A stretch of DNA of 64,000 bases from NCBI GenBank assembly GCA_036186865.1, contig AP025075.1, positions 19,125,071-19,189,070 on the forward strand, read 5' to 3'. Origin of the DNA: Eustoma russellianum (lineage: Eukaryota > Streptophyta > Magnoliopsida > Gentianales > Gentianaceae). Shown here in pieces: positions 11,468 to 23,542 of this stretch (the stretch's first letter is position 1; each line of letters begins with the position of its first letter). Made by a program: the position numbers and the translations under genes. The notes beneath the pieces were generated by a model. That model worked only from the letters and a program-made list of their open reading frames with translations, was not told the origin of the DNA and did no database searches.

Positions 11468-14122
11468 TTTAGGATCTGCAAGGCACCACTAGAAGGGGGG
11501 TTGAATAGTTAGTGCGGAAAGTGTGGTTTTTAAAATATGTTTAAAACCAAACAACTCAACTTGTGAAAACAGATTCTGTTTTCAGGACCAGTTTTAAAAC
11601 ATTTTTAAAACTAGGTTGTAGGTCTTCACAAATTCTGAAATTTTTAGAGAACTTAGCCTCAGATGTTATGAGTGTTTCCTAAAACTTTCAGACTTAAATT
11701 CAACCTTTAACCTCTTCAAAAATCGTTGGTGGTCAGATTGCACGAATCTGCCAGAAACGGTAGACTGTTTTGAAAAATTTATTTCTATTTGTTCTTAACT
11801 CCAATTGCTCTGAAATTTTAACCAATAACCCTTTATATGTTGTATTTAAATGGGTTGAAACAGTTTTGAAAACTTCTTTCGGAAAGTTAGTCAAATACAC
11901 TCAAAGTCTCAACCATTGCAAGCCTGAAAATCAGACTGCACTAGTCTCAGAACTTTGGATGTTTGAGTGACTTATACTTATCCAAAAGAGTTGAAAATTG
12001 TGCCAAATTAACCCTAAGATGTGTGTCTATGTTCTGGAAATTTTCATAATTTTTGAAAATCGTTTACTATTTTTACGAACGTAAACAAAAAGAGTAAACA
12101 GTGCAAAAACAGAGTATAAGTGCAGAAAGTAAATGACACCGAGAATTTTATACTTGGTTCGGTTATAAACAACCTACTCCAGTCTTCGAGGAATACCTTC
12201 CTTGGTTCACACTAGTCACACACGCAAGTACACCTTGCCACAGGGTTGATGGAGTTACACACCAACTCCAACCCTTTACAAACCTTGTACGATGAATACA
12301 ATTCGTACGAACACCACCACCTAGCAAGATTGAAGATTGAGCACACCTTGATCAATCTTTTACAAAGATATAGAGTATGTGGTGGTATATGACAAGCCGA
12401 TTCAAGAATAAGAATATAAGTACAATAGGCTTTCAAGAAGAAGAGAGAAAGAGAGTGTAGAAGAAGAGAGAGTTGGCGTTTTTTATCACTAAATTTGCAA
12501 TGCTTGTTCTTGTCTTTTGTTTTGCTCTTCTCCTTTCAATTTATGCTTATGGCCGTCCCCCTTAGGTGCTCTCCCCTATTGAAAATTATCTTCTAAGTCC
12601 TTGGGAGAATGTGTGGCTTCATTTAGACATGATCTTGCTTACGTGGCACCTTCTCATTGGATGATCATTTAACCTTTGCTTACTTGGCACTTCATGATTG
12701 GTTGAATGTTGTCATCACTTGATGACTAGAAAAATCTGAGAATACCACTTAAAACATGTGCCAAAATCATCATAAAATATTTGCCATAATTCACAAGATT
12801 ATTACATAAAGTTAGCAAGATAATTTTCTCACAAAAAGGGCATGAAAATTTCGGCCATTAAGAGACTTTGCATGTTGAAATTTCAGCATGTGATACATGG
12901 GTATTCTTTTCAAAATGCTGCCATGTTTGCTTTGATTTATCTCTTAAAAATGAATCACCATTTAGTAGAAGATAGTTTCATCTTTTATGGGATAAAAACT
13001 AGACAATAATATGGCCTAAAATTCGGCCATTATACATTCACACATGCTGAAATTTTCAGCATGTGTGATATTGAAAAATATCACCACTTAAATTCCATAA
13101 CTTATTCAAAATGCTTCCAAATTATCTTCCAATTAATCCACCTTGATTAAGAAGTAAAATATCACTCATAATGGTGGTAAAAATCGGCCATACATCAGCA
13201 CACATGCTGAATTTTCAGCATGTGTCACAATTGTGACAAAATTTGAATTGTTACCTTATGTAGCTTCTTCCTTTATGTCATCAACATTGTATGCTTCATT
13301 CTTGACCAACCAATATGCCAACAAGGCTCCACATGTGCTCCATCTCAGCTATAGGGGCGTGTATACATGTATATGCATGTGCTGAATTTTATTTTTGCTA
13401 ACTTTGTAAAATAGTGCACATTTAATAATACACACATGTTATATTCCAATCAGCCCTTAATTTAATTTTCTATAACACTTTAAGATGTATGACATATGTA
13501 AAAAGTGTCTAGATACGTGTCGTATGATGTGCCAAAAATGTTCCATGTGTTGTGTATATAGAAAACCGAATTTTCGATGTTTATCGATTACCCGATTTTT
13601 CTCTAATTGAATTCCAATTTTTTGCACATGTTATATATATTATGTTACACATAATATATATAATATAAAGTTTAATTCTCAGCACTTGGCTGGTCTAAAG
13701 TGGCGCCATTAACATGTGACAAAATTGAAATTGGAATCTCCACAATTTGGCCTTAATGTGGGGTGATTTGTGTGTGCCAACATGGAATGATTTTATGGCT
13801 GGACATATCATCATATGCACGAAAATTTTAGATATTTTTGAAGTGTAGGGGCTGGCCATCTATTTATGGCAAATACGTGACACGTTGGCAAAGTTTCGGT
13901 ATTCGCCCGATATGACAATTTTTGGTTTAGAACCTTTTAACATGTCGTATTAAATTTATCATCACCATGACTTATATCATATGATATAAGACCTGAATAT
14001 ACTCATAAATATGAGTTAGGTATGGTGGTGTGACGTTGACGTATGTACGTAAAATATGTAACGTGTCGGTAGTACGTTGGAATACACGTGTATGTGTCTT
14101 TTTTTTAAAAAATCTGAAAATG

Positions 14123-14155
<33 letters not shown>

Positions 14156-14542
14156 AAGATGGCGTGTATATTGATGAAGAGAGGAGGAGGAGAATTTACT
14201 TTCTTGGTCTTGGTGCCTTTGTGCCTTGTTCAAATGTAGCTTCCTTTAATGAACTAATTAGTTTAATTAACTAATTACTTCACTTAATGAACTAGTTTAG
14301 TTCATTAATGGTGGCACCTGAAAATAGTATAAGCACAACAAATGTTTGCCATATGATGTAAGCTTTAACGCTTCATGGCTCGTTAGTACGGCAACATTAT
14401 ATATGACCTAAATAAGGCAAGTAATAAGCAATATATCATGCACACGTTTATATCATGCACACATTTATATCATGCATACGTTTTTTGTCGTGCTCATTTA
14501 AATCACATATTTTGAAATCACTCAAACCCCTTTTTCTCTACA
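11468..14542 (-). repeat. 5' LTR of copia A (about 3.1 kb)
   Basis: In sense orientation it starts TGTAGAGAAAAAGG at 14542 and ends near TCCTAAA at 11468, next to the primer site; the terminal CA is altered. It holds the 20-bp palindrome at 13971-13990, the CATGCTGAA hairpins, a short TA microsatellite (about 14120-14145) and a possible TATA region (CTATTTATGG on the plus strand near 13858). Confidence 0.9.
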
Positions 14543-15625
14543 GCTATAGGGGGCGGCCACCAATGATAAAAAGAAAAAAAGAGAGCAAACAAAAGACAAG
14601 AACAAGTCTTGCAAATTAAAGATCAAAAACACATACATCCTTCTTCTTTCGACACTTCTTTCTTTCTTCTCTCTAAAATACTATTGTACTCATATTCATA
14701 CATTTGAATAGGCTTCATATAGACCATCACATACTCTCTTTATTTTTGTAAAAGATCAATCTTGCACTTGCAAGGTGGTTGTGTTCGTGATCGTTGTATT
14801 CACATACAAGGTTTGTAAAGGGTTGGAGTTGGTGTGTAACTCCATCAACTCTGTGGTAAGGTGTTATTTGTGTTTTGGGATTAGTGCTAACCGAGGAAGG
14901 TGTCCTCGAAGACTGGAGTAGGTTGTTTTAACCGAACCAGTATAAAATTCCTGGTGTTATTTACTTTCAGCACTTACTTTCAGTTTCAGCACTGTGCATC
15001 GTTTTTCATCACGTTATTAAAAATAGTAAAAACATTTCAAAAATCACAAAAATTTTCAGAATCATAGCCACACGTCTTAACGTTAATTTGACATAAGTTT
15101 CAACCATTTTGGACGATGATAAGTCATCCAAACGTCTAAAGTTCTGAGACTAGTGCAGTCTGATTTTCAGGCTTGCAAAGGTTGAGACTTTGATCGTGTT
15201 TGACTATCTTTCCAAAAGAATTTTTTAAAACTGTTTCAACCCAATTAAATACAACCAATAAGGGGTTAGTCATTAAATTTTCAGAGCATTTGGACTCACG
15301 GTTAAATAGGAATTAAATTTTCAAAACAGACTATCGTTTTTTGCAGATTTGCGCAATCTGACCATCAACGATTTTTAAAGGAGTTAAAGGTTGAATTTTA
15401 ATCTGAAATTTTTAAGAGATACTTGAAACAACTGATACTAAGATCCCTCCAAATTTCAGAATTTTTGAAAACCTGCAACCTAGTTTTTAAAATGTTTCAA
15501 AACCGGTCATGAAAACAGAAACTGTTTTCAGAAGTTGGGTTTTTGGTTTAAAAAAATTTTAAAGACCACATTTTCTTCACCCACTATTCAGCCCCCCCTT
15601 CTAGTGGTTCCTTTAAGATCCTACA
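14543..15625 (+). repeat. 5' LTR of copia B, 3' portion
   Basis: Collinear with 17316-18411 and ends AAGATCCTACA. No gene seen. Confidence 0.88.
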
Positions 15626-15627
15626 AG

Positions 15628-15639
15628 TGGTATCAGAGC
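15628..15639 (+). other. Primer-binding site of copia B (initiator tRNA-Met)
   Basis: TGGTATCAGAGC, two bases after the LTR end. Confidence 0.92.
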
Positions 15640-15681
15640 GTGGGAACACTCACAACAAAAGGATCCAATGATCTAAGTGAG

Positions 15682-15822
15682 ATGGCAACCACAAACTTCA
15701 AAAGCGAACAAGAAGGTATGTCCAGTCAAATGCCTCCTCTCTTTGACGGTGAGTCTTTCATTCTATGGAAGTTAAGAATGAAACGTTTCCTTATGCCTAT
15801 TGATATTCCAACGTACTACTGA
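15682..15822 (+). pseudogene. Copia B gag remnant
   Basis: The ATG at 15682 starts a gag matching elements A and C (EGMSSQMPPLFDGESF, WKLRMKRFLMPID). After about 42 codons it runs into LTR sequence at about 15806 and stops at 15820-15822. The join lies in a shared ATATT, consistent with a deletion through short homology. Only the extreme N-terminus remains and no function is expected. Confidence 0.9.
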
Positions 15823-18411
15823 CATGTTATATATTTTACGTATGTACGTTAACGTCACACCACTATATTTAACTCATATTTATGAGTATATTCAGGTCTT
15901 ATATCATATGATATAAGTCATGGTGATGACAAATTTATTACGACACGTTAAAAGGTTCTAAACAAAAAATTTTCGTATCGGGTGAATACCAAAACTTTGC
16001 CAACGTGTCATGTACTTGCCATATATAGATGGCCAGCCCCTACACTTCAAAAATGGCCACAAATTTCGTGGCTTAGATGGAATGTACAGCCATAAAATCA
16101 TTCCATGTTTGCACACACAAATCACCCTCAATTAAGGCCAAATTGTGGAGATTCCAAATTCAATTTTATCACATGATCAGGCGCCACTTTAATTAGCACT
16201 AAGTGCTGAATATTAAATTTTAATTTATGTATATTATGTGTAACATAATGTATATAACATGTGCAAAAAGTTAGAATTTAATCGGAGAAATATCGGGTAA
16301 TCGACAAACGTCAAAAATTCGGTTTTCTACGAACACGACACATGGAACATTTTTGGCATGACATATAACATGTATCTAGACACTTTTTACATACTTCATA
16401 CATTCTAAAGTGTTCTAGAAAAATCAATTAAGGGCTGATCTGAATATACCATATGTGTATAATTATATGTGCACTATTTTACAAAATTTAGAAAAATAAA
16501 ATTCAGCACATGTATATTCATCATACACGCCTAGATTAGCCATGTTGGAGCATATGTGGAGCTTTGTTGGCATCTTGATTGGCCATAAATGAAGCATACA
16601 ATATTGGTGACATAAGGAAAGGAGCTACACACGGTAACAATTTCAAACTTTGTCACATTTGTGACACATGCGGAAAATTCAGCATGTGTAAAATAGAGCT
16701 GGCCGATTTTTTACACTTAATGAGCCATATTTTACTATCTTGATTCATGTGGATTAATTTAAAGATGTTATGGCAATGTTTTGAATATTTTATGGAAATA
16801 AAGTGATATTTTCAAATATCAGACATGTGTGTGTTGTACTTGGCCGAATTCATGGCCCTATTGGTGACTAATTTTTATTCCAAATTTAGTAGAAATATTT
16901 TGTACTAAATGATGATTGATTTCTTATTTATTTTCAAGGAATAAATCAAATGCAAACTTGGCAACAAATTGAATAAAGTTTGAACGTTACACATCCTGAA
17001 ATTTCAGCATGTGGAGAGGTGGAATGACCGATTTTTGCAAGGAAATGGGTTATTATTTGTCTTGCTAATTATGTGGAATGATTATATGGTTTATGGAAAT
17101 AATTCTATGGCTAATTGGCACATGCTTTTTAAGGTTTATTTTCAGATTTATCTATTCATCAAATGATGACAACTTCCATCCAATCGATGAGTTCCAAGTA
17201 AGCAAGAGCTTACTCATCATCCAATGAGGAGTTGCCAAGTAAGCAAAGAAATGTCACCATGATGCAATATACTCTTCCAAGGACTTAGAAGATAATTTCC
17301 AAGAGGAAGACCAAGCTATAGGGGGCGGCCACCAATGATAAAAAGAAAAGAATAGAGCAAACAAAAGACGACAACAAGTCTTGCAAATTTAAGATCAAAA
17401 ACGCATACATCCTTCTTCTTTCTACACTTCTTTATTTCTTCTCTCTAAAAGCCTATTGTACTCATATTCATACATCTGAATAGGCTTCAAATAGAACACC
17501 ACATACTCTCTTTATTGTTGTAAAAGATTGATCAAGGTGTGATCAATCTTGCACTTGCAAGGTAGTGGTGTTCGTGATCGTTGTATTCACATACAAGGTT
17601 TGTAAAGGGTTGGAGTTGGTGTGTAACTCAATCAACCTTGTGGTAAGGTGTTATTTGTGTTTTGTGATTAGTGCTAACCGAGGAAGGTGTCCTCAAAGAC
17701 TGGAGTAGGTTGTTTTAACCAAATCAATATAAAATTCCTGGTGTTATTTACTTTCAGCACTTACTTTCAGTTTCAACACTGTGCATCGTTTTTCATCACG
17801 TTATTAAAAATAGTAAACAAATTTCAAAAACCACAAAACTTTCCACAATCATAGGCACACGTCTTAATGTTAATTTGACATAAGTTTCAACTCTTTCGGA
17901 CGATGATAAGTCATCCAAACGTCTAAAGTTCTGAGACTAGTGCAGTCTGATTTTCAGGCTTGCAAAGGTTGAGACTTTGATCGTGTTTGACTATCTTCCC
18001 AAAAGAATTTTTTAAAACTGTTCCAACCCAATCAAATACAACGAATAAGGGGTTAGTCATTAAATTTTCAGAGAATTTGGAGCCACGGTTAAATAGGAAT
18101 TAAGTTTTCAAAACAGACTACCGTTTCTGACAGATTTGCGCAATCTGGCCATCAACGATTTTTAAAGGGGTTAGAGGTTTAATTTTAATCTGAAATTTTT
18201 AGGAGATACTTCGAACATCTGAGACTAAGATTTCTCCAAATTTCAGAATTTTTGAAGACCTTCAACCTAGTTTTCAAAACGTTTCAAAACTGGTCCTGAA
18301 AACAGAAACTGTTTTCAGAAGTTGGGTTTTTGGTTTAAAACAATTCTAAAAACCACATTTTCCGCACCCACTATTCAACCCCCCTTCTAGTGGTGCCTTG
18401 CAGATCCTACA
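15806..18411 (+). repeat. 3' LTR of copia B, 5' end missing
   Basis: It begins inside the LTR at CCAACGTAC and lacks the first few hundred bases of a full LTR. It contains the 20-bp palindrome (15898-15917), a TATA-like CCATATATAGATGG near 16019-16032, and the LTR end at 18411. Confidence 0.87.
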
Positions 18412-18679
18412 GATTAGCTAGCTGTGGAGGAGCAAGGGGTGTCATTCTACCAGGAGGAAAGTGCTGAAGATCCTGAGACAACGTGTCAGCTCAACAAGAA
18501 CTCGATGCTCCCGACTGACGTATTTAAGTTCAAGGCAACTAACCTTTCAATAGTTTGTGGATGGTTTCCACAAAAACACATGTAAGCCCGTTTCCTCAAC
18601 TTTGCGTTAAAGTTTCACTTTACTGGCTTGGCTGGCCCGTTCTTTGTCTTTCGCAATTTTAACCTAATTCTTAGAACTC

Positions 18680-19090
18680 ATGATCGAGGCTGAGGAGTTG
18701 GATGGCCTTCTGGGGAAGGAAGTAAAGAAGCAAATCACCTTCACTCAGACCTCGAAAGAGCGACTGAAGATGATTAGTGAGCTCAAGGCTGAGCTTGAGG
18801 GCCTTCGAAATATAAGGGAGGAAGCTGACCAGACTTTGGCCTCCTCTAACCTCGAGTCAGATAGGCGTAAGATTAGGATGGCCTCATTGGAGCAAGTCTC
18901 TATTCATGCCAAGTCGAGGGTGGAGTCTCTACAAAAAGAGCTAGGGGATGTTGAAAAGAATGAGTGTGAGCTTGAACAACAGCTAGCCAAACTGTATAAG
19001 GAGAACCCGCAACTGAAGGATGGGACGAGCCTCCTAAAGCAACAGTTGGCAAAGGCTCAGGACACAGCTGTAGCTGAGTTCAGAAGGTAA
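18680..19090 (+). CDS. Coiled-coil ORF opposite to a decayed Tat-like gypsy element
   Basis: 136 codons, ATG at 18680. The protein is charged and almost wholly heptad-like (LKAELEGLRNIREEAD, VESLQKELGDVEKNE, ELEQQLAKL, LLKQQLAKAQDTA), so a long coiled coil is predicted. It lies past the 3' end of the Tat-like pol, on the opposite strand. Tat/Ogre-lineage elements are known to carry extra ORFs between pol and the 3' LTR, sometimes antisense, and coiled-coil proteins of this kind accompany plant elements. I infer it is such an accessory ORF. Open sequence before it (18412-18679) may be an upstream exon or lost part. No catalytic motif was seen. Confidence 0.5.
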   Translation: MIEAEELDGLLGKEVKKQITFTQTSKERLKMISELKAELEGLRNIREEADQTLASSNLESDRRKIRMASLEQVSIHAKSRVESLQKELGDVEKNECELEQQLAKLYKENPQLKDGTSLLKQQLAKAQDTAVAEFRR

Positions 19091-20300
19091 GACTCCTTGA
19101 AGAAAACCTGACCATTTTGCACAGTTAAGAAGTATCAATTGGCAGCACAAAAGCGATTGACTTCTATGCAAAAGTCAGACCTCCCTGGATAAAAACAATC
19201 CTTGACTGGTAGAATTGTACAACTCCACAGCGAAGACCAACTTCGAGGAACAGTACAAGCTTTTCAGTGAGGGAGCGGACCTACGTGGCGGCGACTAGAA
19301 GGACTTCGGTTTCTTTTGTGTTTTTCTCTTCAGCTGTACTTATATCTCTTATTTCACAGCCTTGTAATGACTTCCAATATGAAGTAAATGAAAAAGTTTT
19401 GCTGAGGTGTTCTTTGTTCAGTCCTTTTACATAATTATTTATGTTTGGTTACTTCTAATTTACTAACTAGAACGGTGATAATTGCACAAGCATAACCAGG
19501 TCAGCATTCTAAACTAAACTTGCCAATTGAGTTAGAGCAATAAGCGCAAAATTGGCTGCGCCAAGGAGATAATCACAATAATAACTAGAAAACCGCAAAA
19601 ATAAAATGCATATATGGAACGATTCTCTGAATAAATAAAATGTGTTGGCTTGAATCTATAATAAACTTCATACTCCAAGTGTAATCACCTATGACCTCAA
19701 AGGCTAAACGGAAAAAAAAACTACAAAAATCCACTCATTTTTACATAATGTTTCTACCTTGGACACAAATACTGAGCTGTATCCTTGTACAACCACTTAA
19801 AACATAGTCTTACAATAAATTAAACTAGGTCTCAAGTTGAGAAAACGTGTTCTGTTTTCACATAAGAAATCTGTCTCACTATTAACTCTTGTATGAATTG
19901 AGAAGACTTGTTTTGTTGCGACAATGGAAACTTTGTGTTGCTAATAACTCTTGCCTCAGCTATGAAGACTTGTTCCTTAAAGTCTTATTGAATAAGGTTG
20001 TATCCACCGTCGAGGCATGGTGACCACTTAGATATGATGAGTTCAAATGCAGAAAACCTATTCTTCATTAATCCCTTTGTTAAGATCCTCAGACCTGCTT
20101 GGGAAACTTGTCTGCTGCCTCCATTGAGCGTGCGTAAAACTTTTTTGCTGCTTAATGTTTTTGTTAGGGTCACCAGACTTTTTGAGTGTAAGGAAACCTA
20201 TCATGTGCCCACTTATAAGACGTTATGGCATCTCGGACCTGTCAAGGTCACATAGTTGAGGGATAGACTCGAGTATATTAAATTGTCTTCAAGCTATTTC
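19091..20300. other. Noncoding stretch between the coiled-coil ORF and Tat pol
   Basis: No convincing gene on either strand. It is probably the untranslated region of the decayed Tat element. Short open frames at 19985-20255 lack recognisable motifs. Confidence 0.5.
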
Positions 20301-20369
20301 TATGTTGAACATGGATGAACTGTAATTAATTTTCCTGAAAGAAAATTTCCAATTATTATACCTGAAAAT

Positions 20370-21250
20370 GTTTCAGATTTGATCTATACCAACTTTGTGG
20401 AAAAGTCCTACCAGCAAAGGTTTCTAACTTGTAGGCTCCAAAGGGAAAAGCGTTGATGACGTGGTAAGGCCTTTCCTATTTCGAATCAAACTTGCTTGAA
20501 GGGACGACTTGACTTGCAATGTTGTTTCGAAGGAGGAGATCTCCAATTCTAAATTCATGTCATCCTCTCACATTATAATATTGAGATCAAGTCCTTGTAT
20601 TGTGCCATTTGAATGTGAACTAGTTTCCTTGTTTTCATGCGAGCCGTCTATATCAAGAAATAGATTTTGATTATTATTCTAGTCAAAATGATTTTTCACT
20701 CTGGCTGACGTGGAGCCAATGTCAGTTGATATCATGGCTTTAGAATCATACACCAACACAAATGGAGTTTCCTTGATCTATGTAGAAGGAGTTGTGCGAT
20801 ATGCCTAAAGGATGCTAGAAAGCTCATCTACCCATCATGCTCTAGCTTTCTCAAGTCTCTTCTTTAAACTTTCTTCAAAGTTGAAGTCGGCCGAATAAGT
20901 GTTGCTCTATTTACAGCTTGACAGCTTTCAACAGGAACAGAGAAATATTTCATGTTATCGAAGATCAAGATTCTTGGCAATCTGAAATGGCAAATGATGT
21001 ACTTCTAGAGAAAGTTCTTCACATGATTTGTTATTGCCGCCAAAAGGATTTTCTTCTATCCTTTTTGTAAAGTATTCTATAGCAAAAAAAAGATATTGAA
21101 CAGATCCTGGATCACACGGAAGAGGTACGACAATATCGATTCTCCATTGAACAAATGGCCGTGGGTTGATGATGTGAATCATTTCTTGACTAGGAAAGTG
21201 AGATGGAGGAGTATACACCTCACATCCTTGGCAGTTCTTCACCAATTCAA
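20370..21250 (-). pseudogene. Tat-like gypsy integrase, decayed
   Basis: Minus strand. Near 21245 it reads VKNCQGCEVYTPPSH, then PFVQWRIDIVVPLP and YLFFAIEYFTKRIE, the zinc-finger end and the first catalytic-Asp segment of a gypsy integrase (family pattern: CQGCQ, WGIDIVGP, AIDYFTKWIE). Near 20550 a degraded tail reads FRIGDLLLRNN, matching the C-terminal FxVGDLVLR motif. Frames are broken in between. It follows RNase H in the minus-strand order, as in Ty3/gypsy and unlike copia. Confidence 0.8.
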
Positions 21251-21420
21251 GAGTTTCTTGATATAAGGTTATCCAGCAGTAATCGGCTAGATAACACTAA
21301 CGTGCTAACGACCTTGCTCCATAATGATTACTGCAGATTTTTGTATGAATTTGTATATGTATATAATCCTATACAAGACTTTATTAAAGAGAGCGTATCT
21401 GGCCGCCTTGATGCATAATC

Positions 21421-21990
21421 TTACAGATGCACATTGTGTTTGAAGAAGTTGACAATCTCATCTATCCAAACGCCATAGTAGTCGAATTGGAGCACCTCAG
21501 CATGATCATAGGCTCGGTGCTTAATAAGTTCAACAATGATCTTTTTACCTAAGCATGTTTGAGTTGAGGATGCTAGACGAGAAATTGTGTTGACCTTTTG
21601 GTTGGTCGACATAGTGATATGTTTGATCTTGAAAGTCTTGAACATTTCTTTGAGTTGCTCAACCATTGATGAATATCTCTTCATCTTATCATACTTTATT
21701 TCATAATCACCTTTGACCTGGGTCACGATAATTTGAGGATCACTCTGTGATTAATTTTCTGAGCCCTAGTTTTCGTGCTAAGTTCAGACCGAAAATCAGG
21801 GCTTCATACTCAGCTTTATTGTTAGTTGTTCCAAAATAGAATCTCAATGCGTATACAAATTCTTATCCTTTTGGACATATGATCATGAGTCTTACTCCCC
21901 TGCCATCTTGGGAAGAAGATCCATAATATGGATGGTCCATTGACCCTCCTAAGGCAGTTCATCATTTACATAAATCCCTTTAGCAATAAA
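21421..21990 (-). pseudogene. Tat-like gypsy RNase H region, decayed
   Basis: The minus strand reads FYFGTTNNKAEYEALI near 21800-21850 (the RNase H motif with its conserved Glu), then VKGDYEIK and SRLASS near 21590-21730. These are typical of the second, Tat-lineage RNase H. Stops and frameshifts are frequent. Confidence 0.75.
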
Positions 21991-23130
21991 GTTGATAGCG
22001 CTTGGGCTTTAATCGAAGTCCGTGGTCGGTAATCAATGTTGTTCTTAGCCAATTCTGTGACCCAATTGTCTGCTTCACTCGGCATATCTCGTTTAGGCGA
22101 ATTCGTTTTAAGGACCAATCAGTGATGATCATAATAGGATTAGATTGAGGATATGGCTAGAGTTTCCTTGCTACTATGACCAACGCCAACTATATTTTCC
22201 GTATCTGTGTATACCACCTCATGTCCATACAATGATTTACTTACACACTATATTGTCCTCTGTATGCTGCCCTCTTCAGTGAGCAAAACACCACTAACAG
22301 CTTTGTGGCAGATGGGTAGATATAGGTAAAACATCTTACCCGATATAGGGAAAGTTCAGGTTGGCACCTTGGCCAAGTAATATTTCAATTAGTCAAAAGA
22401 CTGTTGACACTTGTCATCCTACTGAAATATGGATTTTTCCTTCTAAATCTGGAAGAGCGGGAGTGATCTTTCTGCTGACTAGGACATAAATCTATTGAGA
22501 GTCACAATCCTTCCAGCTAGTCTTTGCACCTATTTGATGTTGAAAAGTGGGTAGTAACTTTCAAAGCTTCAACTTTGCTTGAGTCAGCTTAAACCCTTCC
22601 TTGAAAACTATGTATCCTAAGATTTTTCGCAGAGGTAAATCACATTTTCCTGCATTGTTCATTTATTCGGCCTCTTTGGACATATTATTCGGCTATTGCA
22701 GGCTCCAAAAGTGCATTTTTGGGGTTTAACATGATTTTGGAGTATCTGAGGATGGTATAACACTTCTCTTAAACTTTGGATATATATATATTAAAAATCC
22801 TGTTCTTGATGAGCATATCATAGATGTAGACTTCTAAGATGCAGTCGATCTGGTCTCTGAATAAAGAATTAACCAACCTTTGATCGGTGTCTTCTGCATT
22901 TCTCTACCCAAATGGCATGCTGACGTAGTAATAGGAGCCTTATTCGGTGATGAAGAAGGTTTTACCTTGGTCTTCTTCAGCCGTGGCTATTCGATGATAG
23001 CCTTTGAAGGAATTGAGAAAGTCGAAGACCTCACGCCCAATCTTTGAATCCACTAAGCTATCAATCTTGGCCGGCAGACAGCAATCTTTTGGACAGGCTA
23101 TGTTCAGATTAGTGTAGTCTATACACTTGT
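21990..23130 (-). pseudogene. Tat-like gypsy reverse transcriptase, decayed and cut by copia C
   Basis: The minus strand from 23130 reads a degraded CIDYTNLNIACPKD segment (family pattern CVDFTDLNKACPKD) and then LPAKIDSLVDS. Near 22910-22935 it reads YYVSMPFG (family YxVMPFGL). The frame is broken many times. The RT start ends abruptly at 23130 where copia C begins, and gag of the same element lies at 39773-46262. Confidence 0.78.
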
Positions 23131-23505
23131 TGTTGAGAAAAAGGGTTTGAGTGATTCACAAAAATGCATGATTTAAATAACGTGTGCTAAAGAAATGCAT
23201 GACACATTTTATTTTATGACTTGACACGTTTTTGCAACAAACCTGCCTTATATACTTTATATATAATGTTGCCATACTAACAAGCCACGAAGCTTTAAAG
23301 CTTACATCAAATGTCAAACATTTGTTGTGTTTAAACTATTTTCAGGTGCCACCATTAATGAACTAAACTAGTTCATTAAGTGAAGTACTTAGTTAAATAA
23401 ACTAAGTAGTTCATTAAATGGAGAAATATTTGTAGAAGGCACACATGCAACAAACATGGAAATGGAAAGTCTCATCTCCCTTTTTAACCACCCGTNNNNN
23501 NNNNN

Positions 23506-23542
<37 letters not shown>

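Larger units (their letters stand above)
3342..14542 (-). mobile_element. Copia element A (SIRE/Maximus-like), minus strand, 3' LTR truncated in the window
   Basis: On the minus strand the order is 5' LTR (14542-11468), initiator-Met primer site, gag with a zinc knuckle, protease, integrase, RT, RNase H, purine tract, 3' LTR (6133-3342). This is the copia order, with integrase before RT. The 3' LTR lacks the ~265 bp that would match 11468-11733 because the chromovirus inserted there; the missing piece should lie left of that element. The right end abuts GCTAT inside the LTR of element B. Several stops and frameshifts make pol defective. Confidence 0.9.
14543..18411 (+). mobile_element. Copia element B, plus strand, internally deleted and split by element A
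   Basis: The right part of a 5' LTR (14543-15625) is followed by a primer site, the first ~42 gag codons, and then directly by LTR sequence (15806-18411). Nearly all of gag-pol is missing. The 14543 end starts GCTATAGGGGGCGGCC, which also occurs at 17316 inside the second LTR, so element A inserted into B's 5' LTR. The missing left part of that LTR should lie left of the window. B ends CCTACA at 18411; the next five bases (GATTA) are a candidate target duplication. Confidence 0.87.
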
